Below are positions 11,948-22,110 of a DNA stretch of 64,000 nt, piece by piece (position 1 is the stretch's first letter; every line of letters begins with the position of its first letter). The position numbers and the translations under genes are program-made. Below the pieces are notes generated by a model. That model did not search any database. It saw only the letters and a program-made list of their open reading frames with translations, and was not told the origin of the DNA. Origin of the DNA: Thioalbus denitrificans (GTDB taxonomy: Bacteria; Pseudomonadota; Gammaproteobacteria; DSM-26407); contig NZ_QPJY01000002.1 in assembly GCF_003337735.1 (NCBI RefSeq), forward strand, positions 310,001-374,000, written 5' to 3'.

Positions 11948-13051
11948 TTGATCATCCCCCGCTACATCGCCCGGTCCGTACTCACCAGCGTGGCCGGCAT
12001 CTCGACGCTCCTTCTGGCCGTGCTGGTCAGCAACCGCTTTGTCAACTATCTCGCCGAGGCGGTCAGCGGCCAGTTCTCCGGCGAAGGCATCCTGGTGCTG
12101 CTGCTGCTCAAGCTGCCGGCCTATCTCGGGCAGATGCTGCCCCTGGCCCTGATGCTGGCCATTCTCATGGTATTCGGCCGGCTCTACCGCGACCAGGAGA
12201 TGTTCGTCTTCTTCTCCAGCGGCATCGGACCCGGCCGCCTGGCCGGCATCGTGCTCGGCATCAGCGTGCCCGTGACCCTCCTGGTGGCGCTGCTGATCCT
12301 GGTGGTGGGGCCCTGGTCCAGCGAGCGCGAATACAGCATCAAGGCGGCCGAGCGGGCCACCGCGGCCCTGCGCATGATCTCCTCCGGACGGTTCACGGAA
12401 CTGGCCGGTGGCCGCGGAATCTTCTATGTCGAGCGCCTGAGCGAGGGCGAGCAGCGGCTGGAGAATGTCTTCGTGGCCCGGGTGCTCCGTCAGCGCGAGG
12501 GCAGCACCCCCCGCATCGGCGTCATCTCGACCCGCGAAGCCCTGCTCAGCAGGGACGCCGATACCGGCGACTACTTCGTGGTCATGGACCAGGGCCATCG
12601 CTACGAGGGCGTTCCCGGGCAGGGCGATTTCCGCATCGTGAACTTCGATCGCTATGCCGTGCGGGTCCAGGAGCAGGCGGCGACACCCAAGGTCAAGCGC
12701 GAGAGCCTCGGCAGCGGGGAGCTCTGGCAGCGCGGCGGACCGAAGGATATCGCCGAGCTGCAATGGCGCCTTTCCATCATCATTTCCACCCCGCTGCTGG
12801 CGCTGCTGGCCGTTCCCCTCGGGCGCACGCGGCAGCGCCAGGGACGCTTCGCCCGCATTCTCCCCGGCCTGTTCGCCTACATCGTCTACGTGAACCTGCT
12901 GGGCGTGGCCAGGGTATGGGTGGAGGACGGCCGCATACCGGGCTTCGTCGGATTGTGGTGGGTGCATCTGCTGCTGCTGGCCGCCGTCCTGGTGCTGCTG
13001 CCGGGCCGTTTCGGCTGGGACCGGCTGCGTGAACAGTGGCGCACCGCATGA
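11948..13051 (+). CDS. lptF: LPS export ABC transporter permease LptF
   Basis: A 367-aa inner-membrane permease of the LptB2FG complex, which extracts lipopolysaccharide from the inner membrane. It has three N-terminal and three C-terminal transmembrane segments flanking a periplasmic beta-jellyroll domain. The TTG at 11948 (IIPRYIARSVL) was chosen because it gives the family length and N terminus; an ATG at 11846 would add 34 residues of unlikely sequence. The stop overlaps the lptG ATG by 4 bp. Confidence 0.92.
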   Translation: MIIPRYIARSVLTSVAGISTLLLAVLVSNRFVNYLAEAVSGQFSGEGILVLLLLKLPAYLGQMLPLALMLAILMVFGRLYRDQEMFVFFSSGIGPGRLAGIVLGISVPVTLLVALLILVVGPWSSEREYSIKAAERATAALRMISSGRFTELAGGRGIFYVERLSEGEQRLENVFVARVLRQREGSTPRIGVISTREALLSRDADTGDYFVVMDQGHRYEGVPGQGDFRIVNFDRYAVRVQEQAATPKVKRESLGSGELWQRGGPKDIAELQWRLSIIISTPLLALLAVPLGRTRQRQGRFARILPGLFAYIVYVNLLGVARVWVEDGRIPGFVGLWWVHLLLLAAVLVLLPGRFGWDRLREQWRTA

Positions 13052-14112
13052 GGATCATCGACCGCTACCTGGGCCTGAACGTCCTCCTGGCCACGCTGCT
13101 GGTGCTCGCGGTACTGCTTGGCGTGGAGCTGTTCTTCACCCTGGTCGAGGAGCTGGGGGATGTGGGAAAAGGCACCTACGGCGTTTTCGATGCCCTGGCC
13201 TACGTCCTCCTCACACTGCCACGACGCGCCTATGAGCTGCTGCCGGTCTCGGCCCTGCTGGGCGCCGTGGCGGCGCTGGGACTGCTCGCCAGCCACGGCG
13301 AGCTGGTGGTGCTCCGGGCGGCCGGGCGCTCCATTCTCAACATCGGGCTGGGCGTACTGAAGACGGGGCTGCTCATCGCGCTCGGCGGCATGCTCATGGG
13401 AGAGTTCGTGGCCCCGGGGGCGGAGCAGTACGCCCAGGCGCAGCGCTCGATGGCCAAGACCAACCGGGCGACGCTGCAGACCGCCGAGGGCTTCTGGGCC
13501 AAGGACGGCGGCACCTTCATCCATATCCAGGACATTCTGCCCGGCGCGGTGCTGGCCGGCATCACCATCTACGAATTCGACGACTCCCAGCAGCTGCGGG
13601 TCGCCACCCTGGCGCGACGGGCGCTTTTCCGCGACGGCCACTGGGTCCTCGAGGGCCTGGAGCAGAGCGTGCTGGAGGAGGAGCGGGTGCGGACCTACAG
13701 CCTGGACCAGGCCGGCTGGGACACCATGCTCAACCCGGACCTGCTGAGCGTGGCCATCGTCAAGCCAGAGAACCTCTCCGCCTATGGCCTGCACCGCTAC
13801 ATCGCCTATCTCGAGGACAACGATCTCGATGCCGGCCGCTACCGGCTAGCCTTCTGGCAACGACTGGCCAAGCCCCTGGCCATCGCGGTCATGGTCCTGC
13901 TGGCGGTGCCCTTCACCTTCGGTCCGCTGCGCTCGGCCCACACCGGAGCCCGCCTGGTGGTCGGCGCCGTGGCGGGTTTCGCCTTCCACCTGTTCAACCT
14001 GACCGCCGGGCAGCTCAGCCTGGTCTACGGCGCATCGCCGCTGTTCGGCGCCTTCGTCCCCTCCCTGGTGTTCCTCGCCGCCGCCCTGGTGCTGGCCCGC
14101 CGCAACGCCTGA
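13048..14112 (+). CDS. lptG: LPS export ABC transporter permease LptG
   Basis: A 354-aa partner of LptF with the same six-helix plus periplasmic-domain layout. The start MRIIDRYLGLNVL at 13048 overlaps the lptF stop (ATGA), indicating coupled translation. The C-terminal helices contain the typical PFTFGPLRS and VGAVAGFAFHL coupling region. An intergenic repeat begins 15 bp after the stop. Confidence 0.95.
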   Translation: MRIIDRYLGLNVLLATLLVLAVLLGVELFFTLVEELGDVGKGTYGVFDALAYVLLTLPRRAYELLPVSALLGAVAALGLLASHGELVVLRAAGRSILNIGLGVLKTGLLIALGGMLMGEFVAPGAEQYAQAQRSMAKTNRATLQTAEGFWAKDGGTFIHIQDILPGAVLAGITIYEFDDSQQLRVATLARRALFRDGHWVLEGLEQSVLEEERVRTYSLDQAGWDTMLNPDLLSVAIVKPENLSAYGLHRYIAYLEDNDLDAGRYRLAFWQRLAKPLAIAVMVLLAVPFTFGPLRSAHTGARLVVGAVAGFAFHLFNLTAGQLSLVYGASPLFGAFVPSLVFLAAALVLARRNA

Positions 14113-14126
14113 AACTGCCGCTTCCA

Positions 14127-14377
14127 CCGCAGATTGGCGTTTATTGACGTTGATTGTCCTGCCTAGGTCCATCCGCTGAAGCATCACTCGGCAGACTGGC
14201 CCGTCGGTGGAGGCGCGACGTTGAAACGGACACGACCGCTACCGGTTGGGCTATTGCGTGTGGGAACCCGTCATTGCCCCCGGGTCGAACCCGGGTTGTC
14301 CACGAGCCAACGGAGTTCAGGCCGAAGAGGTGTTTCAGGAACCGAAGGAATCAACGTAAATCAACGTCAATCTGCGG
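14127..14377. repeat. Spacer bounded by inverted AATCTGCGG/TTGACGTTGATT repeats (lptG-RDD)
   Basis: The left arm 14127-14155 and right arm 14350-14377 are near-perfect reverse complements. Each is built of short degenerate tandem units related to ATCAACGT. The right arm abuts the stop codon of the RDD gene and the left arm follows lptG, so the element fills a convergent spacer. No gene is seen between the arms. Confidence 0.7.
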
Positions 14378-14378
14378 T

Positions 14379-14828
14379 TTATTCAGTCTCGTGCCTGGGC
14401 TTCGGCGGCAGGAGGACGACGCGGGTGCCGGAGAGGCGGTCGTAGAGGGTGCGGCGCTCGCGGTCGATGAGCATCCACAGGAAGCCGACACCCAGCGGCA
14501 GGCAGGTGAGGAAACCGAGCGAGAAGCGCAGCATGGCCACGCCCCAGGTGAGGGGTCGGCCGTCGCCTTCCTCCACCCGCAGCCGCCAGGAGCGCAGGCC
14601 GAGGGTCTGGCCCCCGTTGATCCAGAACCAGCCGTAGAAGATGAAGCTCACCAGGAGCAGGTAGGCGCTGAGCCAGGGGCTCCCGGGCTGGTTGGCCGCG
14701 CCGGCGGTGATCAGGAGCAGGGCGCCCATGGCGACGTAGAGCACCGCCAGCAGCAGGATGAGGTCGTAGACAATCGCCAGCAGGCGGCGAACGAAGCCGG
14801 CGGGAGGGGTCGCTTCACTTCCGGACAT
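14379..14828 (-). CDS. RDD family membrane protein
   Basis: A 149-aa integral membrane protein with an RDD domain. The Arg and the two Asp positions are seen in GFVRRLLAIVYDL and LIDRERRTLYDRLSGT. Three or four hydrophobic segments are visible (about residues 13-42, 52-70 and 92-115). Function is unknown; some RDD proteins act in ion exchange. The stop of glgB begins at the start codon position of this gene, so the two are adjacent and read in the same direction. The link to glycogen genes is probably positional only. Confidence 0.85.
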   Translation of the reverse strand: MSGSEATPPAGFVRRLLAIVYDLILLLAVLYVAMGALLLITAGAANQPGSPWLSAYLLLVSFIFYGWFWINGGQTLGLRSWRLRVEEGDGRPLTWGVAMLRFSLGFLTCLPLGVGFLWMLIDRERRTLYDRLSGTRVVLLPPKPRHETE

Positions 14829-17005
14829 CAGGGGTGTTCCTCGTGCCGGAGCACCACCATCGCCAGGGGCGGGAGGGTGAGCTCGATACTGTGTGGACGA
14901 TCATTCCAGGCCTCCGGCCGACTGGAGACTCCGCCGCCGTTGCCCATGTCGCTGCCGCCGTAGTGGCGCGAGTCGGTGTTGAGCAGTTCCCGGTAGAAAC
15001 CCGAACGGTCCACGCCCACCCGGTAGCCCGGCCGGGGCACGGGAGTGAAGTTGCAGATCACCAGCACGTCGCCGGCGTCGGAGTGGCGCCGGAAGCTGAG
15101 CACCGAGCGGGCGGCATCCTCGCAATCCACCCAGGAGAAGCCGCGCGCGTCGAAATCGTGCTGGTGCAGGGCGGGTTGCCCGCGGTAGAGCCGGTTGAGA
15201 TCGGAGATCAGCCGCTGGATGCCCTGGTGCGCGGGCAACTCGAGCAGTTGCCAGTCCAGCGCCGTGTCGTGGTTCCACTCCCGCCCCTGGGCGAACTCGC
15301 CGCCCATGAACAGGAGCTTCTTGCCCGGGTGGGTGAACAGGTAGGCATAGAGCAGGCGCAGGTTGGCGAAGCGCTGCCAGGCATCGCCGGGCATCTTGTC
15401 CAGCAGCGAGCGTTTCAGGTGCACCACCTCGTCGTGGGAGAAGGGCAGCACGAAATTCTCGTTGAAGGCGTAGAGGAGGCTGAAGGTCAGCAGGCTGTGG
15501 TGATGGCTGCGATAGAGGGGGTCACGGCTCATGTACTCGAGCGTGTCGTGCATCCAGCCCATGTTCCACTTCATGGAGAAGCCCAGCCCCCCCAGCCAGA
15601 CCGGACGCGAGACCATGGGCCAGGCGGTGGACTCCTCGGCAATCACCATGGCGCCGGGGTGGCGGGCATGGACCACCTCGTTGAGCTCGCGCAGGAAGGC
15701 AATGGCCTCCAGGTTCTCCCGGCCGCCGTGGATGTTCGGCAGCCACTCCCCGGCCGGACGGGAGTAGTCCCGGTAGAGCATGGAGGCCACCGCGTCGACC
15801 CGCAGGCCGTCGATGTGGAACTCCTCCAGCCAGTACATGGCGCTGGCCAGCAGGAAGTTGCGCACTTCGTTGCGCCCGTAGTTGAAGATGTAGGTCCCCC
15901 ACTCGCGATGCTCGCCCAGGCGGGGGTCCTCGTGCTCGTAGAGGGCGCTGCCGTCGAAGCGCGCCAGGGCGTGGCGATCCTTCGGAAAGTGCCCCGGCAC
16001 CCAGTCCAGCAGGACGCCGATGCCGGCCTGGTGGCAGAGATCAACGAAGTAGCGGAAATCATCGGGCGTGCCGAAACGGCTGGTGGGCGCGAAGAAGCCG
16101 GTGGACTGGTAGCCCCACGAGGCGTCCAGCGGATGCTCGGTGACCGGCAGCAGCTCGATGTGGGTGAAACCCAGCCCCCCCACGTGCTCCACGAGGCGCT
16201 GCGCCAGCTCCCGGTAATTGAGGAACCCGCCCCCGGAATCGCGCTGCCAGGATCCCAGGTGCAGCTCGTAGATGGAGAGGGGCTGGTGCAGCCAGTCGCT
16301 TCCGGCCCGCCGCGCCATCCATGCCCCGTCCTGCCAGGCATGGCCGCTGCGCGCCTCCACGATGGCCGCCGTGGCCGGACGCATTTCGAAGCGCTGGCCG
16401 TAGGGATCGGTTTTCAGGACCACCTCGCCGGTGGCCCGGTTGCGGAGCTCGTACTTGTAGCAGGCACCGGGGGTGAGGCCGGGGATGAACAGCTCCCAGA
16501 CACCGCTGCCGCCCCGTACCCGCATGGGGTGACAACGGCCGTCCCAGGCGTTGAAATCGCCCACCACGCTGGCCCGCTCGGCATTCGGGGCCCAGGTGGC
16601 GAACAGCACGCCGGGCACGCCGTCCACCACCCGCGGCGTGGCGCCCAGGTGGCGGTAGACATGCCAGTGGTGCCCCTCACCGAACAGGTGCAGGTCATAG
16701 TCGGAGAGCTGGGGGGGGAACCCGTAGGGATCGAAATAGCGCTGCTGCTCGCCGCGGCCGTTGTCGCGCTCGAACTCGAGATGCCCCCCGGGGAGGAGCG
16801 CCGTCTTTCCGCGCCACTCGAACAGATCGGTTCCAGGGTGGCGTTCCATCGGCAGGCGCTGCCCGCCGGACAGGATGGCGAGCCGGGCGGTATCGGGCGC
16901 GAAGGCGCGCACCACCGACTCGCCGGCGGTGCCGGGATGATGCCCCAGAACGGCGAATGGATCGTGGTGCCGGGCTTCGACTAGTTTCTTGATTTCGGGG
17001 GTAAT
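14828..17005 (-). CDS. glgB: 1,4-alpha-glucan branching enzyme GlgB, probable ATT start
   Basis: GlgB makes alpha-1,6 branches in glycogen (GH13 with an N-terminal CBM48). The catalytic blocks are [10 protein letters not shown] (nucleophile Asp), AEEST (acid/base Glu) and [10 protein letters not shown]. The first ATG or GTG in this frame (16915) lies inside the CBM48 domain and drops the conserved [15 protein letters not shown] segment, which is encoded just upstream in the same open frame. No canonical start codon exists there. The only convincing start is ATT at 17003-17005, 7 nt after GGAG, giving 725 aa and an N terminus of the form [18 protein letters not shown] sequencing error or small indel is the alternative. 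The gene is divergent from glgC. Confidence 0.93.
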   Translation of the reverse strand: MTPEIKKLVEARHHDPFAVLGHHPGTAGESVVRAFAPDTARLAILSGGQRLPMERHPGTDLFEWRGKTALLPGGHLEFERDNGRGEQQRYFDPYGFPPQLSDYDLHLFGEGHHWHVYRHLGATPRVVDGVPGVLFATWAPNAERASVVGDFNAWDGRCHPMRVRGGSGVWELFIPGLTPGACYKYELRNRATGEVVLKTDPYGQRFEMRPATAAIVEARSGHAWQDGAWMARRAGSDWLHQPLSIYELHLGSWQRDSGGGFLNYRELAQRLVEHVGGLGFTHIELLPVTEHPLDASWGYQSTGFFAPTSRFGTPDDFRYFVDLCHQAGIGVLLDWVPGHFPKDRHALARFDGSALYEHEDPRLGEHREWGTYIFNYGRNEVRNFLLASAMYWLEEFHIDGLRVDAVASMLYRDYSRPAGEWLPNIHGGRENLEAIAFLRELNEVVHARHPGAMVIAEESTAWPMVSRPVWLGGLGFSMKWNMGWMHDTLEYMSRDPLYRSHHHSLLTFSLLYAFNENFVLPFSHDEVVHLKRSLLDKMPGDAWQRFANLRLLYAYLFTHPGKKLLFMGGEFAQGREWNHDTALDWQLLELPAHQGIQRLISDLNRLYRGQPALHQHDFDARGFSWVDCEDAARSVLSFRRHSDAGDVLVICNFTPVPRPGYRVGVDRSGFYRELLNTDSRHYGGSDMGNGGGVSSRPEAWNDRPHSIELTLPPLAMVVLRHEEHP

Positions 17006-17096
17006 GGGCCTGCTCCATGGGACAGCTGTACCACCTCCGCAGATATCGTGCCGGAGGGGCTGTGAGGTTCATAATCCGGTCTCACTTGAGCGGGAC

Positions 17097-17134
17097 AATC
17101 ATACAGCCCTTGAAGCCGACTAGGCCAGACTCGG
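17097..17134 (-). promoter_or_regulatory. 38-bp element upstream of glgB, matched by one upstream of glgC
   Basis: Read on the minus strand, this element agrees at 29 of 38 positions with 17380-17417 on the plus strand. Each therefore points toward its own gene. Near its 3' end it carries TATGAT, a good -10-like hexamer. It probably includes the glgB promoter or a shared operator. Confidence 0.5.
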
Positions 17135-17379
17135 CATGTTTCCCGGGGCCGTTCAATACCCCGGCGACCGGGTCGGGAACAGCGTCCACAGGCAGTGCCC
17201 GGCCGTTCCGGCCAGGGTCCGGGGACTCGGCTGGGGAGGGGCGACGGAGCCGCCCCGGCCCCGGTTCCGATGCACACAGTGAGAGGGCGCGGGCGGCCAT
17301 GCACACCAGCGCGCGCCCTTGCCCGCAACTCCCGGCGCAGACCCGCGAAAACGCCTTGCGGACACACTTGTTCAGGACC

Positions 17380-17417
17380 CTGAATCTGGCTTTGTCGGCT
17401 TCCGGGGCTGTACCATA
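17380..17417 (+). promoter_or_regulatory. 38-bp element upstream of glgC, matched by one upstream of glgB
   Basis: This copy lies 41 bp before the glgC start and ends with TACCAT in the position of TATGAT in the glgB copy. The shared core is TCTGGC, a gap, GTCGGCTTC, a gap, then GGGCTGTA. The rest of the 452-bp glgB-glgC spacer (17006-17457) contains no other gene or RNA I can support. Confidence 0.5.
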
Positions 17418-17457
17418 CCCATGCGCCGTTGGAGGACCCAGACAAGGAGCCATGCCT

Positions 17458-18726
17458 ATGCAGATCGACCATTCAGGCCGTTTCATCAGTCGCCTGACCC
17501 GGGATACCCTGGCGCTGATACTGGCCGGGGGTCGGGGTTCCCGACTCAAGCAGCTCACCCTCTGGCGGGCCAAGCCTTCTGTCCCCTTCGGGGGGAAATT
17601 CCGCATCATCGATTTCCCCCTCTCCAACTGCGTAAATTCCGGGATCCGGCGCATCGGGGTGCTGACCCAGTACAAGGCCCACTCCCTCATCCGCCACATC
17701 CAGCAGGGCTGGGGCTTCCTGCGCGGCGAGCTGAACGAGTTCGTGGAGCTGCTCCCGGCCCAGCAGCGCATCGAAACCTCCTGGTACGCCGGGACCGCCG
17801 ATGCGGTGTACCAGAACCTCGACATCATCCACAGCCACGATCCGGAATACGTCCTCATCCTGGCCGGCGATCACATCTACAAGATGGATTACGGCGAGAT
17901 GCTCGCCTACCACGTGGAGCAGGGCGCCGACATGACCGTCGGCTGCATGGAGGTGCCGCTGGAGCGGGCCCGCGCCTTCGGGGTGATGGCCGTGGACGAG
18001 GCCGGACGGGTGGTGAATTTCGCCGAGAAGCCGGATTCACCACAGTCGATCCCCGGCAAGCCGGAGCTGGCGCTCGCCTCCATGGGCATCTACATCTTCA
18101 ACGCCCGCTTCCTGGAGGAGCAGCTGGTTGCCGATGCCAACGATACCTACTCGTCCCACGACTTCGGCAAGGACATCATTCCGAAGGTGATCGAGAATCA
18201 TCGGGTCGTCGCCTTCCCGTTCCGCGATCCCCAGACCGGCAAGATGGCCTACTGGCGCGACGTGGGAACCGTGGACGCCTACTGGGAAGCCAACCTGGAG
18301 CTCATCGGGGTCACCCCGGAGCTCAATCTCTACGACGAGACCTGGCCCATCTGGACCCACCAGGTCCAGCTGCCGCCGGCGAAATTCGTCTTCGACGACG
18401 ACGACCGCCGCGGCATGGCGGTGGACTCCATGGTCTCCGGCGGCTGCATCGTCTCCGGATCGCTGGTACGCCACTCGCTGCTGTTCTCCAACGTGCAGGT
18501 GGGATCCTTCTCCCAGGTGCAGGACTCGGTGGTGCTGCCGGACGTGGTCATCGGGCGCAACTGCCGCATCACCCGGGCGATCATCGACGTGGGCTGCCAG
18601 ATTCCGCCCGACACCCACATCGGGCAGGACCGGGAGCAGGATGCCGCGCGCTTCCACGTGAGCCCCGGGGGCGTGGTTCTCGTCACCCCCGAGATGCTCG
18701 GCCAGGAGCGTCACCATGTCCTCTAA
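17458..18726 (+). CDS. glgC: Glucose-1-phosphate adenylyltransferase
   Basis: A 422-aa ADP-glucose pyrophosphorylase, the regulated first step of glycogen synthesis. It has the nucleotide-binding motif [15 protein letters not shown], the [10 protein letters not shown]-type region (here [11 protein letters not shown]) and the FAEKP block, with a C-terminal left-handed beta helix. Of two adjacent ATGs (17452 and 17458), the second is preferred because the AAGGAG ribosome-binding site (17444-17449) is 8 nt away from it and only 2 nt from the first. It overlaps the following GH57 gene by 11 bp. Confidence 0.95.
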   Translation: MQIDHSGRFISRLTRDTLALILAGGRGSRLKQLTLWRAKPSVPFGGKFRIIDFPLSNCVNSGIRRIGVLTQYKAHSLIRHIQQGWGFLRGELNEFVELLPAQQRIETSWYAGTADAVYQNLDIIHSHDPEYVLILAGDHIYKMDYGEMLAYHVEQGADMTVGCMEVPLERARAFGVMAVDEAGRVVNFAEKPDSPQSIPGKPELALASMGIYIFNARFLEEQLVADANDTYSSHDFGKDIIPKVIENHRVVAFPFRDPQTGKMAYWRDVGTVDAYWEANLELIGVTPELNLYDETWPIWTHQVQLPPAKFVFDDDDRRGMAVDSMVSGGCIVSGSLVRHSLLFSNVQVGSFSQVQDSVVLPDVVIGRNCRITRAIIDVGCQIPPDTHIGQDREQDAARFHVSPGGVVLVTPEMLGQERHHVL

Positions 18727-20446
18727 GGCGGACAAGGCCGGCCGCGGCCGGCTGCGGGTGGTGCTGGCCTGGCACATGCACCAGCCCCAGTACCGGGACC
18801 TGATCACCGGTGTCTACCGCCTGCCGTGGACCTATCTGCATGCGGTGAAGGACTACATCGACATGGCCGCCCACCTGGAGGCGTGTCCGGATGCCCGGGC
18901 GGTGGTCAATTTCGCCCCCATCCTGCTGGAGCAGATCTCCGACTACGCGGACCAGACCCGCGGCTACCTGAACAACGCGCAGCCCATCTCCGATCCCCTG
19001 CTGGCGGCCCTGGTGAGCCCGGTATTGCCGGTGGTCAACGACCAGCGCGCGGCGCTGATCCGGGCCTGCCTGCGCGCCAACGAGCAGCGGCTGATCCAGC
19101 GCTTCACCCCCTTCGCCAAGCTGTCCCAGATCGCCCGCCTGGTGGTGGACAACCCCGACGTGCTCACCTACCTGGACGATCAGTTCCTCGCCGACATCCT
19201 GGTCTGGTATCACCTGGCCTGGCTGGGCGAGTCGGTGCGCCGGGAGGATGGGCGGGTCCTGCGCCTGCAGGAGAAGGGCAGCGGCTTCAGCCTGCAGGAC
19301 CGGAGCGAACTGCTGGGCGTCATCGCCGATGTCCTGGGGGCGGTGCTTCCGCGCTACCGGAAACTGGCCGAAGCGGGCCGGGTCGAGCTCTCGGTGACCC
19401 CCTATGCACACCCCATCCTGCCGCTGCTGCTCGATCTCCGCAGCGCCCGCGAGGCCATGCCCGAGGCGCCGTTGCCGGAGCTGAAGGCCTACCCCGGCGG
19501 ACTGGAACGCGCCCGGCGGCACGTGGAGGAGGGCATCGAGACCTTCGAGACCCACTTCGGCTTCCGCCCCAGCGGCTGCTGGCCGGCCGAGGGCGGGGTG
19601 AGTAGCGCGGCCCTGGCGCTGCTGGGCGAACTCGGCTTCGACTGGGTGGCCAGTGGCCAGAGCGTCCTGCACAACAGCCTGCAGCGTACGGGAACCGCCT
19701 GGGAGACCCCCGAGGGACCGGCGCTCTACCATCCCTACCGGGCCGAAAACCCGGGCCCCGCCTGCTTCTTCCGGGATGACGGACTCTCCGACCTGATTGG
19801 CTTCACCTACGCGAACTGGCATGCCGACGATGCCGTGGCCGACCTGATTCGCCACCTCGAGACTATCGCCTCCCACTGCGCGCATCCGGAACAGAACGTG
19901 GTCTCCATCATCCTCGACGGCGAGAACGCCTGGGAGTACTACCCGGAGAACGGGCAGTTCTTCCTCTCCGCGCTCTACAAGCGGCTGGCGGAGCACCCCG
20001 GACTGGATCTCACCACCTTTTCCGCCTGCGTGGACAGCGAGGTGCAGATCCGCACGCTGGGCGAACTGGTGGCGGGGAGCTGGGTCTACGGGACCTTCTC
20101 CACCTGGATCGGGGACAAGGACAAGAACCGGGGGTGGGACATGCTCGGCGAGGCCAAGCGGGCCTTCGACGAGGCCGTGGCCGATGGCCGGCTGATGGGA
20201 CGACGACTGCAGCTCGCGGAACGCCAGCTGGCCGTGTGCGAGGGTTCGGACTGGTTCTGGTGGTTCGGCGACTACAACCCCGCGGACACGGTCTCCGACT
20301 TCGAGCAGCTCTTCCGCCGCCACCTCAGCAATCTCTACCAGCTGATCGGCGTGGTACCGCCGGAATATCTCTCCCACACCTTCACCACCGGCAAGGGAAG
20401 GCCACAGATGGGCGGCGTGATGCGCCCGGGGCAGGCCCAGGCATGA
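18716..20446 (+). CDS. Glycoside hydrolase family 57 protein (alpha-amylase/glucanotransferase type)
   Basis: A 576-aa GH57 protein acting on alpha-glucans. It opens with the conserved WHMHQPQY motif. The catalytic Glu region appears as [10 protein letters not shown] and the catalytic Asp region as [11 protein letters not shown], followed by the WFWWFGD segment. It lacks a signal peptide, so it is cytoplasmic. It starts inside glgC and ends overlapping the malQ ATG (ATGA), which implies co-translation in a glgC-GH57-malQ operon. Whether it is an amylase, glucanotransferase or branching enzyme cannot be told from sequence. Confidence 0.88.
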   Translation: MSSKADKAGRGRLRVVLAWHMHQPQYRDLITGVYRLPWTYLHAVKDYIDMAAHLEACPDARAVVNFAPILLEQISDYADQTRGYLNNAQPISDPLLAALVSPVLPVVNDQRAALIRACLRANEQRLIQRFTPFAKLSQIARLVVDNPDVLTYLDDQFLADILVWYHLAWLGESVRREDGRVLRLQEKGSGFSLQDRSELLGVIADVLGAVLPRYRKLAEAGRVELSVTPYAHPILPLLLDLRSAREAMPEAPLPELKAYPGGLERARRHVEEGIETFETHFGFRPSGCWPAEGGVSSAALALLGELGFDWVASGQSVLHNSLQRTGTAWETPEGPALYHPYRAENPGPACFFRDDGLSDLIGFTYANWHADDAVADLIRHLETIASHCAHPEQNVVSIILDGENAWEYYPENGQFFLSALYKRLAEHPGLDLTTFSACVDSEVQIRTLGELVAGSWVYGTFSTWIGDKDKNRGWDMLGEAKRAFDEAVADGRLMGRRLQLAERQLAVCEGSDWFWWFGDYNPADTVSDFEQLFRRHLSNLYQLIGVVPPEYLSHTFTTGKGRPQMGGVMRPGQAQA

Positions 20447-21933
20447 GGGGCGGACATGCAGCCATACTCGACCGCCGCCTCTCCGGGATCCTGCTGCATC
20501 CCACCTCCCTTCCAGGGCCGGGCCCCGCGGGCAATCTCGGCGTAGAGGCCTACCATTTCATCGATTTCCTGGTCAGCGCGGGCCAGCGTGTCTGGCAGGT
20601 TCTGCCCCTGGGTCCCACCCACGACGACCTCTCGCCCTACCAGACCCTCTCCGCCCACGCCGGCAACCCCTGCATCATCAGCTGGGAACGGGTCGTGGAG
20701 GCGGGCTGGTTGCTCGAGGACGCCCTCGACCAGGCGGGTACCGCGGAGCCGCAGCGCGGCGAGCGCCTTCTCACCTGGGCCCTGGAGGGCTTCCGCGCCC
20801 ATGCGGACGCGGCGGAAAGGGCCGCATACGAGGCCTTCTGCCAAGAAGAGGCCTGGTGGCTGGAGGATTATGTCCTCTACCGGGCGCTGCGCCGGGCGCT
20901 GGGCAACCGTCCCTGGTTCCAGTGGCCCGCGCCGTTGCGCGACCGGGTGCCGGCCGACCTGGACGAGGCCCGGGGCGTGCTGGCGGAGACCCTGGAACGG
21001 TTGCGGCTCGGGCAATACCTGTTCCGGGTGCAGTGGCTGGCCCTCAAGCGCCACGCCAACAGCCGTGGCGTCCACCTGTTCGGCGATCTGCCCATCTTCG
21101 TGGCCCACGACAGCGCCGACGTCTGGGCGCAACGGGAATTCTTCCGCCTCGACGAGAGCGGCCGACCCACGGTGGTGGCCGGGGTGCCCCCCGACTACTT
21201 CTCCACCGAGGGCCAGCGCTGGGGCAACCCGCTCTATGACTGGGAACGCCTGGAGGCAGATGGCTTCGCGTGGTGGATTCAGCGCATGCGTACCCAGCTG
21301 GTCCTGTTCGATCTGGTCCGCATCGATCACTTCCGCGGTTTCCAGGCCTTCTGGGAGATACCGGCCGGGGAGGAGACCGCGGTGAACGGCCACTGGCGCG
21401 AGGCGCCGGGAGATGCCCTGTTCAGGGCGCTGGACGAAACCCTGGGACCCTTGCCGGTGGTGGCCGAGGATCTCGGCACCATCACCCCCGAGGTCCACGC
21501 GCTGCGCAGTGACCATGGCCTGCCGGGCATGCGGGTGCTGCAGTTCGCCTTCGACGGCAACCCGGGCAATCCCTACCTGCCCCACAACCACGCCCGCGAC
21601 ACCGTGGTCTATACCGGGACCCACGACAACGACACCACCAGCGGCTGGTTCAGGAGTCTCGATCCGGCGCTCCGGAACCGCATCCTGGACTACCTGGGCC
21701 AGCCCCGGGACCCGATGCCCTGGGCCCTCATCCGCGCGGCGCTCGCCTCGGTCTCATGCCTGTCGATGATACCGATGCAGGATGTCATGGGGCTCGACAG
21801 CTCCCACCGCATGAACGTCCCCGGTGTCTCCGACGGCAACTGGCAGTGGCGCTTCGAATGGTCCCAGGTGCCCCCGGAAGCCGCCGGCCGCCTGCGCCAC
21901 CTCACCGCCCTGTACGGCCGCCTGCAGGGTTGA
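20443..21933 (+). CDS. malQ: 4-alpha-glucanotransferase (amylomaltase)
   Basis: A 496-aa GH77 enzyme that transfers glucan segments between malto-oligosaccharides. Typical blocks are SGILLHPTSLPGPGPAGNLG at the start, VPPDYFSTEGQRWGNPLYDW, LVRIDHFRGF (nucleophile Asp), VVAEDLG (acid/base Glu) and GTHDNDTT. The ATG at 20443 overlaps the GH57 stop and gives the family length; longer in-frame starts would run far back into the GH57 gene. It converges on glgP, and a repeat-bounded spacer with a strong hairpin separates them. Confidence 0.96.
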   Translation: MRGGHAAILDRRLSGILLHPTSLPGPGPAGNLGVEAYHFIDFLVSAGQRVWQVLPLGPTHDDLSPYQTLSAHAGNPCIISWERVVEAGWLLEDALDQAGTAEPQRGERLLTWALEGFRAHADAAERAAYEAFCQEEAWWLEDYVLYRALRRALGNRPWFQWPAPLRDRVPADLDEARGVLAETLERLRLGQYLFRVQWLALKRHANSRGVHLFGDLPIFVAHDSADVWAQREFFRLDESGRPTVVAGVPPDYFSTEGQRWGNPLYDWERLEADGFAWWIQRMRTQLVLFDLVRIDHFRGFQAFWEIPAGEETAVNGHWREAPGDALFRALDETLGPLPVVAEDLGTITPEVHALRSDHGLPGMRVLQFAFDGNPGNPYLPHNHARDTVVYTGTHDNDTTSGWFRSLDPALRNRILDYLGQPRDPMPWALIRAALASVSCLSMIPMQDVMGLDSSHRMNVPGVSDGNWQWRFEWSQVPPEAAGRLRHLTALYGRLQG

Positions 21934-21943
21934 TTCATCAACC

Positions 21944-22080
21944 AACCGCGGATTACGCCGATTAGCTGGAGTAATTCGCGCTGGCGGCAGCTCGACCTGC
22001 CGCCAGCGATGGATGCTCGCAGCGCCCTCGTCAGGCGCTGTCTGCTGTCGACAACCGTCTAATCCGCGCAATCTGCGGTT
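21944..22080. repeat. Spacer bounded by inverted AATCTGCGG-type repeats (malQ-glgP)
   Basis: The arms 21944-21965 and 22059-22080 are 22-bp near-perfect reverse complements made of two tandem copies of a GGATTANGC-like unit. They flank a 12-bp hairpin. The element fills the convergent malQ-glgP spacer. Confidence 0.72.
21979..22008. terminator. 12-bp hairpin between malQ and glgP
   Basis: A perfect 12-bp stem (21979-21990 with 21997-22008) closes a 6-nt loop. No U tract follows on either strand, so it may end or protect both convergent transcripts rather than act as a classic intrinsic terminator. Confidence 0.55.
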
Positions 22081-22110
22081 AAAGCTTCCTGCCGCGGTTC
22101 AGCTGCAGAC

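Noticed and set aside
17097-17134. Sigma-54 promoter in the shared glgB/glgC element (TGGC...GGC)
   Set aside because: The GG to GC spacing is two bases too short for a -24/-12 promoter.
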